DNA from: Prevotellaceae bacterium UBA1746
Lineage (GTDB): Bacteria > Bacteroidota > Bacteroidia > Bacteroidales > Bacteroidaceae
Direction: 5' to 3'
DNA length: 64,000 nucleotides
NCBI GenBank assembly: GCA_002314875.1
Contig: DCHS01000049.1
Location: forward strand, 18,845 to 82,844
Every line of letters begins with the position of its first letter. Within the stretch, counting starts at the first letter, position 1. The translations under genes were made by a program, and so were the position numbers. This document shows positions 25,510-33,459 of the stretch, piece by piece. The notes beneath the pieces are model-generated. The model saw only the letters and a program-made list of their open reading frames with translations. It was not told where the DNA came from and did no database searches.

Positions 25510-25854
25510 ATGATGACTAACGGTATTTCTCTCAGCAATCTTAACAATTCAAATCTTAACAGTAACAGAACTATGATGAACATGACCAATATCCAGCAGA
25601 AGATGACTGCTGTAACGAGCACCAGTCTTGTTGATCGCCTTGCTGAACTTCAATGTGTGCGCAGCCTTGCAGAGATGTATTCCGGTTTGATGGAAGAGAC
25701 CATAACTCCGCACTTTACCCTTCACCTGATTCATGCACAGGTAGCTACCTTTGCAGCTATCGCTCCTTTCGACATGCCTATTCTTGCCCGCCTGGCCACT
25801 ATGGTGTGGATGGGAGCAGCCCTCTTCATTACCGCAAAGGCATATAAGAAATAA
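25510..25854 (+). CDS. Unknown 114-aa protein downstream of the WYL regulator
   Basis: I do not recognise this protein. The first 35 residues are Asn/Met/Thr-rich and probably disordered (SLSNLNNSNLNSNR). The middle is a soluble helical stretch (LVDRLAELQCVRSLAEMYSG). The last 40 residues are hydrophobic (HAQVATFAAIAPFDMPILAR, then LATMVWMGAALFITAKAYKK), enough for one or two membrane segments. It has its own promoter with an operator-like repeat, a structured leader and a terminator, which argues that it is a real, tightly regulated gene. Codon use matches its neighbours. An adjacent Met (25513) is an alternative start. Confidence 0.7.
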   Translation: MMTNGISLSNLNNSNLNSNRTMMNMTNIQQKMTAVTSTSLVDRLAELQCVRSLAEMYSGLMEETITPHFTLHLIHAQVATFAAIAPFDMPILARLATMVWMGAALFITAKAYKK

Positions 25855-25920
25855 AAAGAAGCAGCTTCGCGTCCGCGAAACTGCCTGTATGCTTGGTGCT
25901 TGAAAGCTACCTGTTTATTT

Positions 25921-25946
25921 GGTAGTTGCGAAACTACCCGTTTGTT
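25921..25946 (+). terminator. Terminator after the 114-aa gene
   Basis: GGTAGTT-gcga-AACTACC is a perfect 7-bp stem followed by CGTTTGTTT. A first hairpin, GCAG-c-TTCGCG-tc-CGCGAA-a-CTGC, lies about 50 bp upstream, around 25862-25885. The T run abuts the stop codon of the convergent CYTH gene. Confidence 0.7.
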
Positions 25947-26416
25947 TACCATTTGGTGAAGGGGCGGGTGAGAAGCTGGGAATTGTAATAGCGACGATCG
26001 CCTGTTACTTCTTCGCCGAGCCAGTCAGGACGAATGTAGGATTCGTCTTCGGCGCCCAGTTCTACTTCGGCCATCGTCAGGCCTTCGTTTTCGCCATGGA
26101 ACTCATCGACTTCGAAGGTGTGGCCGTCTTCCATGGGAACGAGATAACGAACCTTATCGATAATGCCGCCTACACAGAGACGAAGAAGAGAGAGCGCCTC
26201 ATCGATGGTGATTTCCTTCTCGAATTCGTAGCGGGATAATCCGTCATTCTTGGAAGGCCCCTTAATGGTAAGATAACCCTTCTCGCCACGGAGGCGTACC
26301 CGGACGGTGCGGCCACGCTCCGAACAAATATAACCTTGAACGATGCGGGAGTGACTTGCAGCATGAGACTTGTAGTCTCCCGTTACTAAAAATTTGCGTT
26401 CAGTTTCAATAGCCAT
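25946..26416 (-). CDS. CYTH-domain protein (triphosphate tunnel metalloenzyme family)
   Basis: This 156-aa protein has the family's N-terminal ExExK motif in IETERKFLV, followed by alternating charged beta-strands (RTVRVRLRGEKGYLTIKG, YEFEKEITIDEA) that line the tunnel. Bacterial members hydrolyse inorganic triphosphate or other triphosphates with Mg2+. The start at MAIETERK places the motif at residues 4-8 as in other members. The frame is open further upstream, but that part is the sequence of a GC-rich hairpin. It lies downstream of a 53-aa membrane protein gene and prfB on the same strand. Confidence 0.88.
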   Translation of the reverse strand: MAIETERKFLVTGDYKSHAASHSRIVQGYICSERGRTVRVRLRGEKGYLTIKGPSKNDGLSRYEFEKEITIDEALSLLRLCVGGIIDKVRYLVPMEDGHTFEVDEFHGENEGLTMAEVELGAEDESYIRPDWLGEEVTGDRRYYNSQLLTRPFTKW

Positions 26417-26427
26417 AGTACAAGTTG

Positions 26428-26458
26428 GCGCCGACCCAGTGGGCCGGCGCATTTTTTT
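26428..26458 (+). terminator. Plus-strand hairpin with T run between minus-strand genes
   Basis: GCGCCG-a-CCC-agt-GGG-c-CGGCGC is followed on the plus strand by A and seven T, the layout of a terminator. Both flanking genes run on the minus strand, and no plus-strand gene ends within 500 bp. It could stop antisense transcripts or simply be an intercistronic hairpin for the minus-strand mRNA. Confidence 0.55.
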
Positions 26459-26461
26459 GTG

Positions 26462-26623
26462 TTAAGCGAAGAGGTTATAAGCAAGGATGATGATACCCAT
26501 GATTGCTAAAATACCAATAGCGATGCCGGTAACAACGCGGCGTGCCTGGCGTGCTTCTTCAGCGGTAGCAGTAGACTTCTGAGGAGCCTGCTTGCCGTAC
26601 TTCTTGGGGGCTTTTCTTGACAT
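26462..26623 (-). CDS. Small 53-aa single-pass membrane protein
   Basis: The frame reads MSRKAPKKYGKQAPQKS, then TATAEEARQARR, then the hydrophobic segment VVTGIAIGILAIMGIIILAY, and ends NLFA. The layout is a basic cytoplasmic N-terminus of about 30 residues and one membrane helix. It lies 35 bp downstream of prfB on the same strand and 45 bp upstream of the CYTH start, with no competing gene. Length is clearly bounded by start and stop. I cannot assign a function. Confidence 0.75.
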   Translation of the reverse strand: MSRKAPKKYGKQAPQKSTATAEEARQARRVVTGIAIGILAIMGIIILAYNLFA

Positions 26624-26658
26624 AATATTTAGTTTTTAGGTTTAAGTTTTCTTTTGCT

Positions 26659-27777
26659 TTACTCGGTGTCAGAGCCGGCGAACTCCATGAGATAGGACTT
26701 GATGAAGCCGTCGATCTTACCATCCATAACGCCACCGACATCGGAGGTCTGGAAATTGGTACGATGGTCCTTAACGCGGCGGTCATCGAAGACATAGGAG
26801 CGGATCTGAGAACCCCATTCGATCTTCTTCTTGCCAGCCTCAATCTTGGCCTGTGCTGCCTGGCGGCGCTTCAATTCGCGGTCGTAGAGATTTGATCGGA
26901 GAAGACGCATAGCGTTCTCACGGTTCTGGCCCTGAGAACGGCTTTCAGTGTTTTCAATGAGAATTTCTTCTTCAACACCGGTTTCGGGGTCGGTGTATTG
27001 GTAACGGATACGAACACCCGTTTCAACCTTGTTGACGTTCTGGCCACCGGCACCGCTGGAACGGAAAGTATCCCAACTTACCTTGGCAGGGTCAACATAG
27101 ACTTCAATGGTATCGTCAACGAGCGGAGTAACGAAAACGCTGGCGAAGGAAGTCATACGCTTACCCTGTGCATTGTAGGGACTAACGCGAACAAGACGGT
27201 GAACGCCGTTCTCGCTCTTGAGGTAGCCGTAGGCCATATCGCCTTCAATTTCCATGGTAACCGTCTTGATACCCGCTTCATCACCGTCGATGAGGTTAGC
27301 GATGGTAACCTTGTAATCATGCTGCTCAGCATAACGAAGGTACATACGCATCAGCATGGATGCCCAGTCCTGAGCTTCGGTACCGCCTGCACCAGAATTA
27401 ATCTTGAGGACACAAGCCATAGCATCTTCGTCAGCGCGAAGCATGTTCTTGAGCTCGAGGCTTTCAACAGCGTCAAGTGCATTCTGGTATGCAGCGTCAA
27501 CCTCTTCTTCAGTAACCATTTCGTCCTTGTAGAATTCAAAGGCGAGCTGGACTTCGTCGGCGAGAGCCTTGACTTCTTTATAACCATTGAGCCACTTTTC
27601 GATGCCTTTTACCAGTTTCATCTGTTCTTCGGCACGCTCGCGGTCATTCCAGAATTCGGGGTCTTGGGTACGGATCTGCTCTTCCTCGTACTGCATCTTC
27701 TTAGCATCGATGTCGAGGTAGCGGTGGAGCAGATCCACACGTTCGTGTATGGATTTGAGTTGTTCTTGAGTTATCAT
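26659..27777 (-). CDS. prfB: Peptide chain release factor 2, without programmed frameshift
   Basis: This 372-aa class I release factor has the catalytic GGQ in SSGAGGQNVNKVE. The stop-codon recognition stretch RLVRVSPYNAQGKRMTSF has SPY where E. coli has SPF. RF2 ends translation at UGA and UAA. In many bacteria codon 26 is an in-frame UGA that requires a +1 shift. Here the matching place reads CGC TAC CTC GAC, fully in frame, with no UGA and no upstream AGGGGG. The start codon overlaps the upstream acyl-CoA ligase stop (ATGA at 27777-27774), implying translational coupling. Confidence 0.95.
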   Translation of the reverse strand: MITQEQLKSIHERVDLLHRYLDIDAKKMQYEEEQIRTQDPEFWNDRERAEEQMKLVKGIEKWLNGYKEVKALADEVQLAFEFYKDEMVTEEEVDAAYQNALDAVESLELKNMLRADEDAMACVLKINSGAGGTEAQDWASMLMRMYLRYAEQHDYKVTIANLIDGDEAGIKTVTMEIEGDMAYGYLKSENGVHRLVRVSPYNAQGKRMTSFASVFVTPLVDDTIEVYVDPAKVSWDTFRSSGAGGQNVNKVETGVRIRYQYTDPETGVEEEILIENTESRSQGQNRENAMRLLRSNLYDRELKRRQAAQAKIEAGKKKIEWGSQIRSYVFDDRRVKDHRTNFQTSDVGGVMDGKIDGFIKSYLMEFAGSDTE

Positions 27778-29585
27778 TCTTCGTACATTTTATCAATGAG
27801 GTCGGCGTAGTTCTGATAGACCACGCGACGCTTGATCTTCAAAGTGTTTGTAATTTCACCGTTTTCCATGGTGAAAGGTTTGGGAAGGAGTGTGAAGCGT
27901 TTGATCTGTTCGTAATGAGCAAGATCCTGCTGTAAAGTCTCGATACGATCGTAAACGAATTTACGGACACGTTCGTTCGTACAGAGTTCCTCGTTGCTGA
28001 GACCATTAAGGTCGTGAGCTTCGGCCCATACAGCCAGTTCCTTATAATTGGGAACAATCAAGGCTGAGACAAACTTGCGCTTGTCAGCAATGATAATGGC
28101 CTGATCAAAGCACTTGTCAATGGTGAGTTTGCCCTCGATGAGCTGGGGGGCGATGTACTTACCGTTACTTGTTTTATAAAGGTCCTTGATGCGCTCCGTG
28201 ATGTAAAGTTCACCGTCTTTGATGTAACCGGCATCACCCGTCTTGAACCAGCCGTCTTCCGTAAAGGAAAGTCGTGTTTCGTTGTCCTTGTTGTAATAGC
28301 CCGGCGTTACGGTGGGACCTTTTACCTGGATTTCGTTCTCTTCACCGATACGAACTTCAACGCCGGGGAGAGGACGGCCGATGGATCCCATTGTGCACTT
28401 TTTGGTAAAATGGTCGAAGCTGACGCTGGCGCAGGTTTCCGTCAGACCATAGCCGACGACAAAGCCAAATCCTGCAGCATGAGCAAAGCGTTCCACTTCG
28501 GGAGACACTGCAGCACCTGCGGTCGGGAAGAAATTGGGATGATCGAAGCCTAAGGTCTTGCGAAGCAGTTTGATGACCGTGCGTTCGTACATTTCGTACT
28601 TTAGCTTCAGGCCCATCGGAGCGGGAATTCCCTGGGACTTGTATTTCTCCCAGTATTCGCTACCAATTTTAAGAGCGTCTTCCATTACCTTACGCTGAAT
28701 GGGATTGCTATTTTCGATTTTTTCCAAAACGCCTTGGTAAACCTTTTCCCAGAAACGCGGAACAGAACACATACAGGTCGGACGAACTTCTTTCAGCGAT
28801 TGCAGAATATCCTGCGGGCGAAGGTTCACGGCCAAAGTTGCTCCGCAGGTCAGACACAGTTTTGTCCAAGCACCCTCAAACACGTGAGTGTAGGGCAGGA
28901 AATTCATGATAATGTCCTTTTCGGAGAGTGGCAGAACCTTTGTATGCGCTTCGAAAGCGAAATGATATTGAGAGTGGAGCAATAAGACACCCTTGGACTG
29001 GCCTGTTGTACCCGAGGTATAGAGAATGTTGGCAGTGTCTTCAAAGGTTGCTTCATTCTGGCGACGATGATACTCGGCTAAAAGCGAATCGTCGTTGAGC
29101 CCCATTCGGAGGAATTCATCGAAATAAACGGAGATATGGTCCATATCGCTCTTCTTGACGCTCTTGTCAAAAATTACGATGTGTTCCAAAGAGTGGCAGA
29201 TAGAGAGCACAGAGAACACCTTGTCGTACTGCTGTTGCTCGCCGACAAAAATCACACGGATGGATGCATCGTTAACCATATAGCTAACCTGTGCACTACT
29301 CGTTGTCGCATAGAACGGAATGGTAACGGCGCGGATGCCGTAGCCACCAAATTCACAATAAAGGAATTCTGGCTTGTTCTGGGAAAAGACCGCGATGTTT
29401 TCCTGTGGCTTGATGCCGAGAGACAGTAAAGCAAGACTTGTGGCCGTCACTCTTTTGTGGAAGGTATTCCAGGTGACTTTAACCCACTGCTTGTGATCAT
29501 AATCTTTATAGATTAATGCGGTGCGGTCACCGTAGACTTTTGCTGACTCTTCAATGAGTCGCGACAAGTGACAATTGATCTGCAT
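27774..29585 (-). CDS. Long-chain fatty-acid--CoA ligase (AMP-forming)
   Basis: This 603-aa ANL-superfamily enzyme has the P-loop motif ILYTSGTTGQSKGVLLLH near residue 185, the A5-type motif VGYGLTETCASVSFDHF, and A7-A8 GDAGYIKDGELYITERIKD. It activates fatty acids to acyl-CoA via acyl-AMP at the inner membrane. Substrate chain length is not evident. Translation appears coupled to prfB, an odd functional partner. A minus-strand -7, TAATTTTG, at 29659-29666 is the likely promoter. Confidence 0.9.
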   Translation of the reverse strand: MQINCHLSRLIEESAKVYGDRTALIYKDYDHKQWVKVTWNTFHKRVTATSLALLSLGIKPQENIAVFSQNKPEFLYCEFGGYGIRAVTIPFYATTSSAQVSYMVNDASIRVIFVGEQQQYDKVFSVLSICHSLEHIVIFDKSVKKSDMDHISVYFDEFLRMGLNDDSLLAEYHRRQNEATFEDTANILYTSGTTGQSKGVLLLHSQYHFAFEAHTKVLPLSEKDIIMNFLPYTHVFEGAWTKLCLTCGATLAVNLRPQDILQSLKEVRPTCMCSVPRFWEKVYQGVLEKIENSNPIQRKVMEDALKIGSEYWEKYKSQGIPAPMGLKLKYEMYERTVIKLLRKTLGFDHPNFFPTAGAAVSPEVERFAHAAGFGFVVGYGLTETCASVSFDHFTKKCTMGSIGRPLPGVEVRIGEENEIQVKGPTVTPGYYNKDNETRLSFTEDGWFKTGDAGYIKDGELYITERIKDLYKTSNGKYIAPQLIEGKLTIDKCFDQAIIIADKRKFVSALIVPNYKELAVWAEAHDLNGLSNEELCTNERVRKFVYDRIETLQQDLAHYEQIKRFTLLPKPFTMENGEITNTLKIKRRVVYQNYADLIDKMYEE

Positions 29586-29872
29586 GTGTTCGTCTTTTAT
29601 GCATAACGGTTAGGCCGGAAAAACTATTCATGCCTCCCCGCTTCGCTTATTTTCGGTACAAAATTACAAGATTTTTTTGAAAAATAGGAAATAAAATGGT
29701 CCAAAACGTAAAAAAGAGATTACAAAATGGCTTTTTTCAAGAAAAAGTTTGCGTAATTTGCAAATAAGAACGAAATTTGCTGACGGTAAAAAGTCTGCAA
29801 AGCAGGCAAAACGCATAAAAAGCGAAAATTATTTTCCTAATTACCTTTATATATTTCTAATTCAAAAGTCAC
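29586..29872. promoter_or_regulatory. Divergent intergenic region between acyl-CoA ligase and SusC genes
   Basis: The only clear element is the minus-strand TAATTTTG (29659-29666) for the ligase. On the plus side several T/A runs and a partial match (TAATTTGC near 29753) precede SusC, but no convincing -33/-7 pair is visible. No gene is seen. Confidence 0.45.
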
Positions 29873-32800
29873 ATGAAGAAGAACTTTGTCTATCTGTTCA
29901 GTGCTGCGGCAGCAGGTCTGTTCTGCGTTGCTCCTGGACAAGCTAAGGCCGTGACTCTGGACAATAATGTTTACGCAGTTGTTCAGCAATCAATGGTAGT
30001 CAAGGGTCAAGTCATTGATGCCAATGGCGAACCTATCGTAGGTGCCAGCGTTGTAGAAAAGGGTACTGGTAACGGTACTATCACCGACAACGATGGTAAT
30101 TTTACTTTAAAGGTTAAGGCTGGTTCAACCCTCGCTGTTAGTTACGTGGGTTATGTTCGTCAGGAACTCAAGGCACAGCCTAATGTAACCGTAATGATGC
30201 AGGAAAGTGCAGAAAACCTCGGAGAAGTTGTCGTTCTCGGTTATGGTGCACAGTCTCGTAAGCAGGACCTTTCCGCTTCTGTAGGTGTTATCAGCAATGC
30301 TGAAGAACTTGCAGCACGTCCTGTTACTTCTGCAGAAAGCATGCTCCAGGGTCAGTTGGCCGGTGTAACCGTACAGGCCGTTGACGGTGACCCCACCTCT
30401 ACTCCCAGCCTCGTTATCCGTGGCCAGGGTTCAAAGAATGGTGATAACGTACTTTGGGTAGTTGACGGTGTTCCCGGTGCTCCTATCCCCTCTATGTACG
30501 ATATCGAAAGCATCGTAGTCCTCAAGGATGCTGCTTCTGCTGCTATCTATGGTGCTACCTCTGGTGCTGGTGGTTGCGTCCTCGTTACTACCAAGCGTGC
30601 TCAGAAGACCACCGGTGCTCAGCTCACTTATGAAGGAACCGTTGGTGTTCGTCAGGCTACCAACCTCATCCATGGTCTTACCGCACAGGATCAGATTACC
30701 ATGCGTCAGCAGTCTTATGCTAACGCAGGCATGACCCTCCCCTCTGGTTGGAGTGGCAACTCTGGTAATGCTGCATTCGACCAGTATATCAAGACTCAGC
30801 GTACCGACTGGACTGACGAAATCTTCCGCAGTGCATTCTACCAGCGCCACAATGTTGGTTTGAACTACGGTAACGAATTCGCTCAGAACCGCGTTTCTTT
30901 CGCTTATGACAACGACCAGGGTGTTCTTATCAATACCTATAATAAGAACTACAACCTCCACTACACTGGTAACTTCAATATCTTCAAGTGGTTGTCAGTT
31001 AGCGAGGATTTCAACTGGAAGAACAATAGCAGCCGCACTGTAGATAACACCTCTGCTTATTCAGGTGCTATCCTCTCCGCTATCTATATGCCTCAGAGTG
31101 CTGCTGTTTATGATGAAGACGGCACTTACGGCGGTACTGTTGCTCCCGAATATGCTGACCAGTTCTCATCTATCCACGGTGATGCTATCAACCCCGTCCG
31201 CATGCTGACTGCTGCGAACATCTTCGACCGCAACACCCGTACTTACTCTACTACTTCTGTTACCTTCCATGACATCGTTCCTGGTTTGAAGTTCGTCAGC
31301 CGTTTCTCTTACTGGTTGAACAACTCTTACTACAAGAGCTTCTCTCCCATCCGTGACGAAGTAGGTAAGCCCAATCTCAAGAACACTCTTTACGAGAGTT
31401 CTATGCGTTCAACTGAATGGAAGACCGAAAACACCTTGACTTATGACAAGACCTTCGGTGACCATACTATCGGTGCTCTCGTTTCTACCACAGCTAACAA
31501 GTACTGCGGCCGCAGCTTCCAGGTTGAAGCAAACGGTTTCGAGGATGAATCTGAAAACCTCCAGTATCTTGCTAACGCTGGTACCCTCTATTCTTACGGT
31601 GATGCTATGAGCGGTCCCGATGCAAATGTTGCTATCATTGCTCGTCTCGCTTATTCTTATGCTGACCGTTACTTCCTCACCGCTTCTTGGCGCCGTGACT
31701 ATGCAAGCCGTCTTCCCAAGGACAACAACTACGGTGATTTCCCCGCATTGACCGCTGCATGGAAGATCTCTAACGAAAAGTTCTTTGAACCTCTCAGAGA
31801 ATCTATCAACCTCTTGAAGCTCCGTGCATCTTGGGGTCGTGTTGGTAACCTCGGTTCTATCGACTACAACTACAAGGCTAACAACCTTTCAACTTCTGTT
31901 TGGAACGAACAGGCTCTCTATGGTGCTGCTACAGGTTCTATGTATGGTACCTTCATCTATCCCTCTACCGCTCTTAACTCCAACCTTACTTGGGAAACTT
32001 CTGAGCAGTGGGACCTCGGTCTTGACCTCGCTCTCTGCCGCAACCGTTTCAACCTCAGCCTTGACTACTTCAACAAGCGTACCTACAACCTTATTCAGGA
32101 AACAACTACTGGTTGGCCTAACACCATCGGTGTAAGCGCTATGCTCGTTAACCAGGGTGAAATCAAGAATCAGGGTGTTGAACTCGAACTTGGCTGGCAC
32201 GACCGCGTTGCTAACGATTGGTCATACTATGTAAAGGGTAACTTCGCATGGTTGAAGAACGAAGTAACCAGCACTGGTATCGTTCAGGATGACGGTACTG
32301 ATGGCGTTTGGTCAGGTGGTGGTGACTGGCGTTCACTCCCCTGGTGTTACCAGACTTGCGTAGGTGGTGCTCTCAACCAGTTCTACCTCGTTAAGACCAA
32401 TGGTATCATCAAGACTGAAGCTGATCTCGCTGAGGCTAAGAAGGCTCAGCCCAATGCTGTCCTCGGTGACCTCTGGTTCGTAGATGTTAACGGTGATAAC
32501 ACCATCGATGAAAAGGACCGTCAGTATTGCGGTGCAGCAACTCCTAAGGCTACCTTCGCTCTCTCTGGTGGTTTCTCTTATAAGAACCTCAGCGTTGACG
32601 TTATGCTTCAGGGTGTAGCAGGTGCTCAGGTTTACTATCCTGGTAAGTGCATGCTCCTCTCCGATGTTGAAGGTGGTTTCAACCGTTCTTCAGAAATCCT
32701 CAATGCTTGGAGCACCAGCAACAGTAACAGCGATATTCCTCGCCTCAGCAAGACTGACCCCAACGGTAACTGGAGCACTGCTTCTGATTACTTCCTCGAG

Positions 32801-33439
32801 GATGGTTCTTACCTCCGTTTGAAGAATGTTACTGTAAGCTACGACTTCACCAGCGCTATCCAGAAGCGTGCTATTTCCAACTACATCAGCTATGCTTCTA
32901 TCTATGCAAGCGGTGAAAACCTCTTCACTTTGACTCCTTACTCTGGTATGGATCCTGAATGTGGTGGCTACGATACCATGAAGTATCCTGTTTCTCGCGT
33001 TCTCTCTCTCGGTGTTAAGATTGGTTTCGGCGGTCATGCTGCTGCTCCTGCTCCTGTTGCAATTCCTAAGATTGTAGAAAAGGTAGTAGAAAAGGTAGTA
33101 GAAAAGCCCGTTGAGAAGATTGTAGAAAAGGAAGTTATCAAGGAAGTTGTTAAGGACGGTGGTCTCGTTCAGAACACCTACGTTGTAACCTTCCCCGTTA
33201 ACTCTTCTGAAATCCAGAATCCTGCTGAACTCGCAGGCATCGAAAAGGGTTCTACCGTAGAGGTTGTTGCTTATGCATCTCCCGAAGGTAATCCCGATGC
33301 TAACCAGGTTCTTTCTCAGAAGCGTGCAGACGCTGTTGCCAACTACCTCAAGGCTAAGGGTGTGAACGTTGTTCGTACCAACGCTAAGGGTGCTGACAGC
33401 GAGCATGCTAACCGTATTGCAATCATTACCGTTAAGTAA
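29873..33439 (+). CDS. SusC/RagA-type TonB-linked outer-membrane transporter fused to a C-terminal OmpA-like domain
   Basis: This 1188-aa protein has a signal peptide, a CarboxypepD_reg-like domain (about 43-115, VVKGQVIDANGEPIVGASVV), a TonB-box region (EVVVLGYGAQSRKQD), a plug (LQGQLAGVTVQAVDGD) and a 22-strand-type barrel ending near residue 1053 (LSLGVKIGFGG). About 135 residues follow. First comes an Ala/Pro stretch, then VEK/VVEK/PVEK repeats (about 1066-1095), then an OmpA-like fold (about 1100-1188: ASPEGN, LSQKRADAVANYLKAKGV, NRIAIITVK). The usual Asp of the diaminopimelate site (GHTDxxG) is replaced by SPEG. SusC imports oligosaccharides with SusD, encoded 20 bp downstream. Codon use is that of a highly expressed gene. 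Confidence 0.9.
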   Translation: MKKNFVYLFSAAAAGLFCVAPGQAKAVTLDNNVYAVVQQSMVVKGQVIDANGEPIVGASVVEKGTGNGTITDNDGNFTLKVKAGSTLAVSYVGYVRQELKAQPNVTVMMQESAENLGEVVVLGYGAQSRKQDLSASVGVISNAEELAARPVTSAESMLQGQLAGVTVQAVDGDPTSTPSLVIRGQGSKNGDNVLWVVDGVPGAPIPSMYDIESIVVLKDAASAAIYGATSGAGGCVLVTTKRAQKTTGAQLTYEGTVGVRQATNLIHGLTAQDQITMRQQSYANAGMTLPSGWSGNSGNAAFDQYIKTQRTDWTDEIFRSAFYQRHNVGLNYGNEFAQNRVSFAYDNDQGVLINTYNKNYNLHYTGNFNIFKWLSVSEDFNWKNNSSRTVDNTSAYSGAILSAIYMPQSAAVYDEDGTYGGTVAPEYADQFSSIHGDAINPVRMLTAANIFDRNTRTYSTTSVTFHDIVPGLKFVSRFSYWLNNSYYKSFSPIRDEVGKPNLKNTLYESSMRSTEWKTENTLTYDKTFGDHTIGALVSTTANKYCGRSFQVEANGFEDESENLQYLANAGTLYSYGDAMSGPDANVAIIARLAYSYADRYFLTASWRRDYASRLPKDNNYGDFPALTAAWKISNEKFFEPLRESINLLKLRASWGRVGNLGSIDYNYKANNLSTSVWNEQALYGAATGSMYGTFIYPSTALNSNLTWETSEQWDLGLDLALCRNRFNLSLDYFNKRTYNLIQETTTGWPNTIGVSAMLVNQGEIKNQGVELELGWHDRVANDWSYYVKGNFAWLKNEVTSTGIVQDDGTDGVWSGGGDWRSLPWCYQTCVGGALNQFYLVKTNGIIKTEADLAEAKKAQPNAVLGDLWFVDVNGDNTIDEKDRQYCGAATPKATFALSGGFSYKNLSVDVMLQGVAGAQVYYPGKCMLLSDVEGGFNRSSEILNAWSTSNSNSDIPRLSKTDPNGNWSTASDYFLEDGSYLRLKNVTVSYDFTSAIQKRAISNYISYASIYASGENLFTLTPYSGMDPECGGYDTMKYPVSRVLSLGVKIGFGGHAAAPAPVAIPKIVEKVVEKVVEKPVEKIVEKEVIKEVVKDGGLVQNTYVVTFPVNSSEIQNPAELAGIEKGSTVEVVAYASPEGNPDANQVLSQKRADAVANYLKAKGVNVVRTNAKGADSEHANRIAIITVK

Positions 33440-33459
33440 TTTCTAATTCCGAATTTATT

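Noticed and set aside
26417..26452. N-terminal extension of the CYTH protein
   Set aside because: It is encoded by the GC-rich hairpin. The ExExK motif sits at the usual distance from the Met at 26416.
29873..33439. SusC-OmpA as two separate genes joined by a sequencing error
   Set aside because: The frame is continuous through the VEK rod with the same codon bias on both sides, and there is no start codon context or gap between the parts. It remains a point to verify by resequencing.
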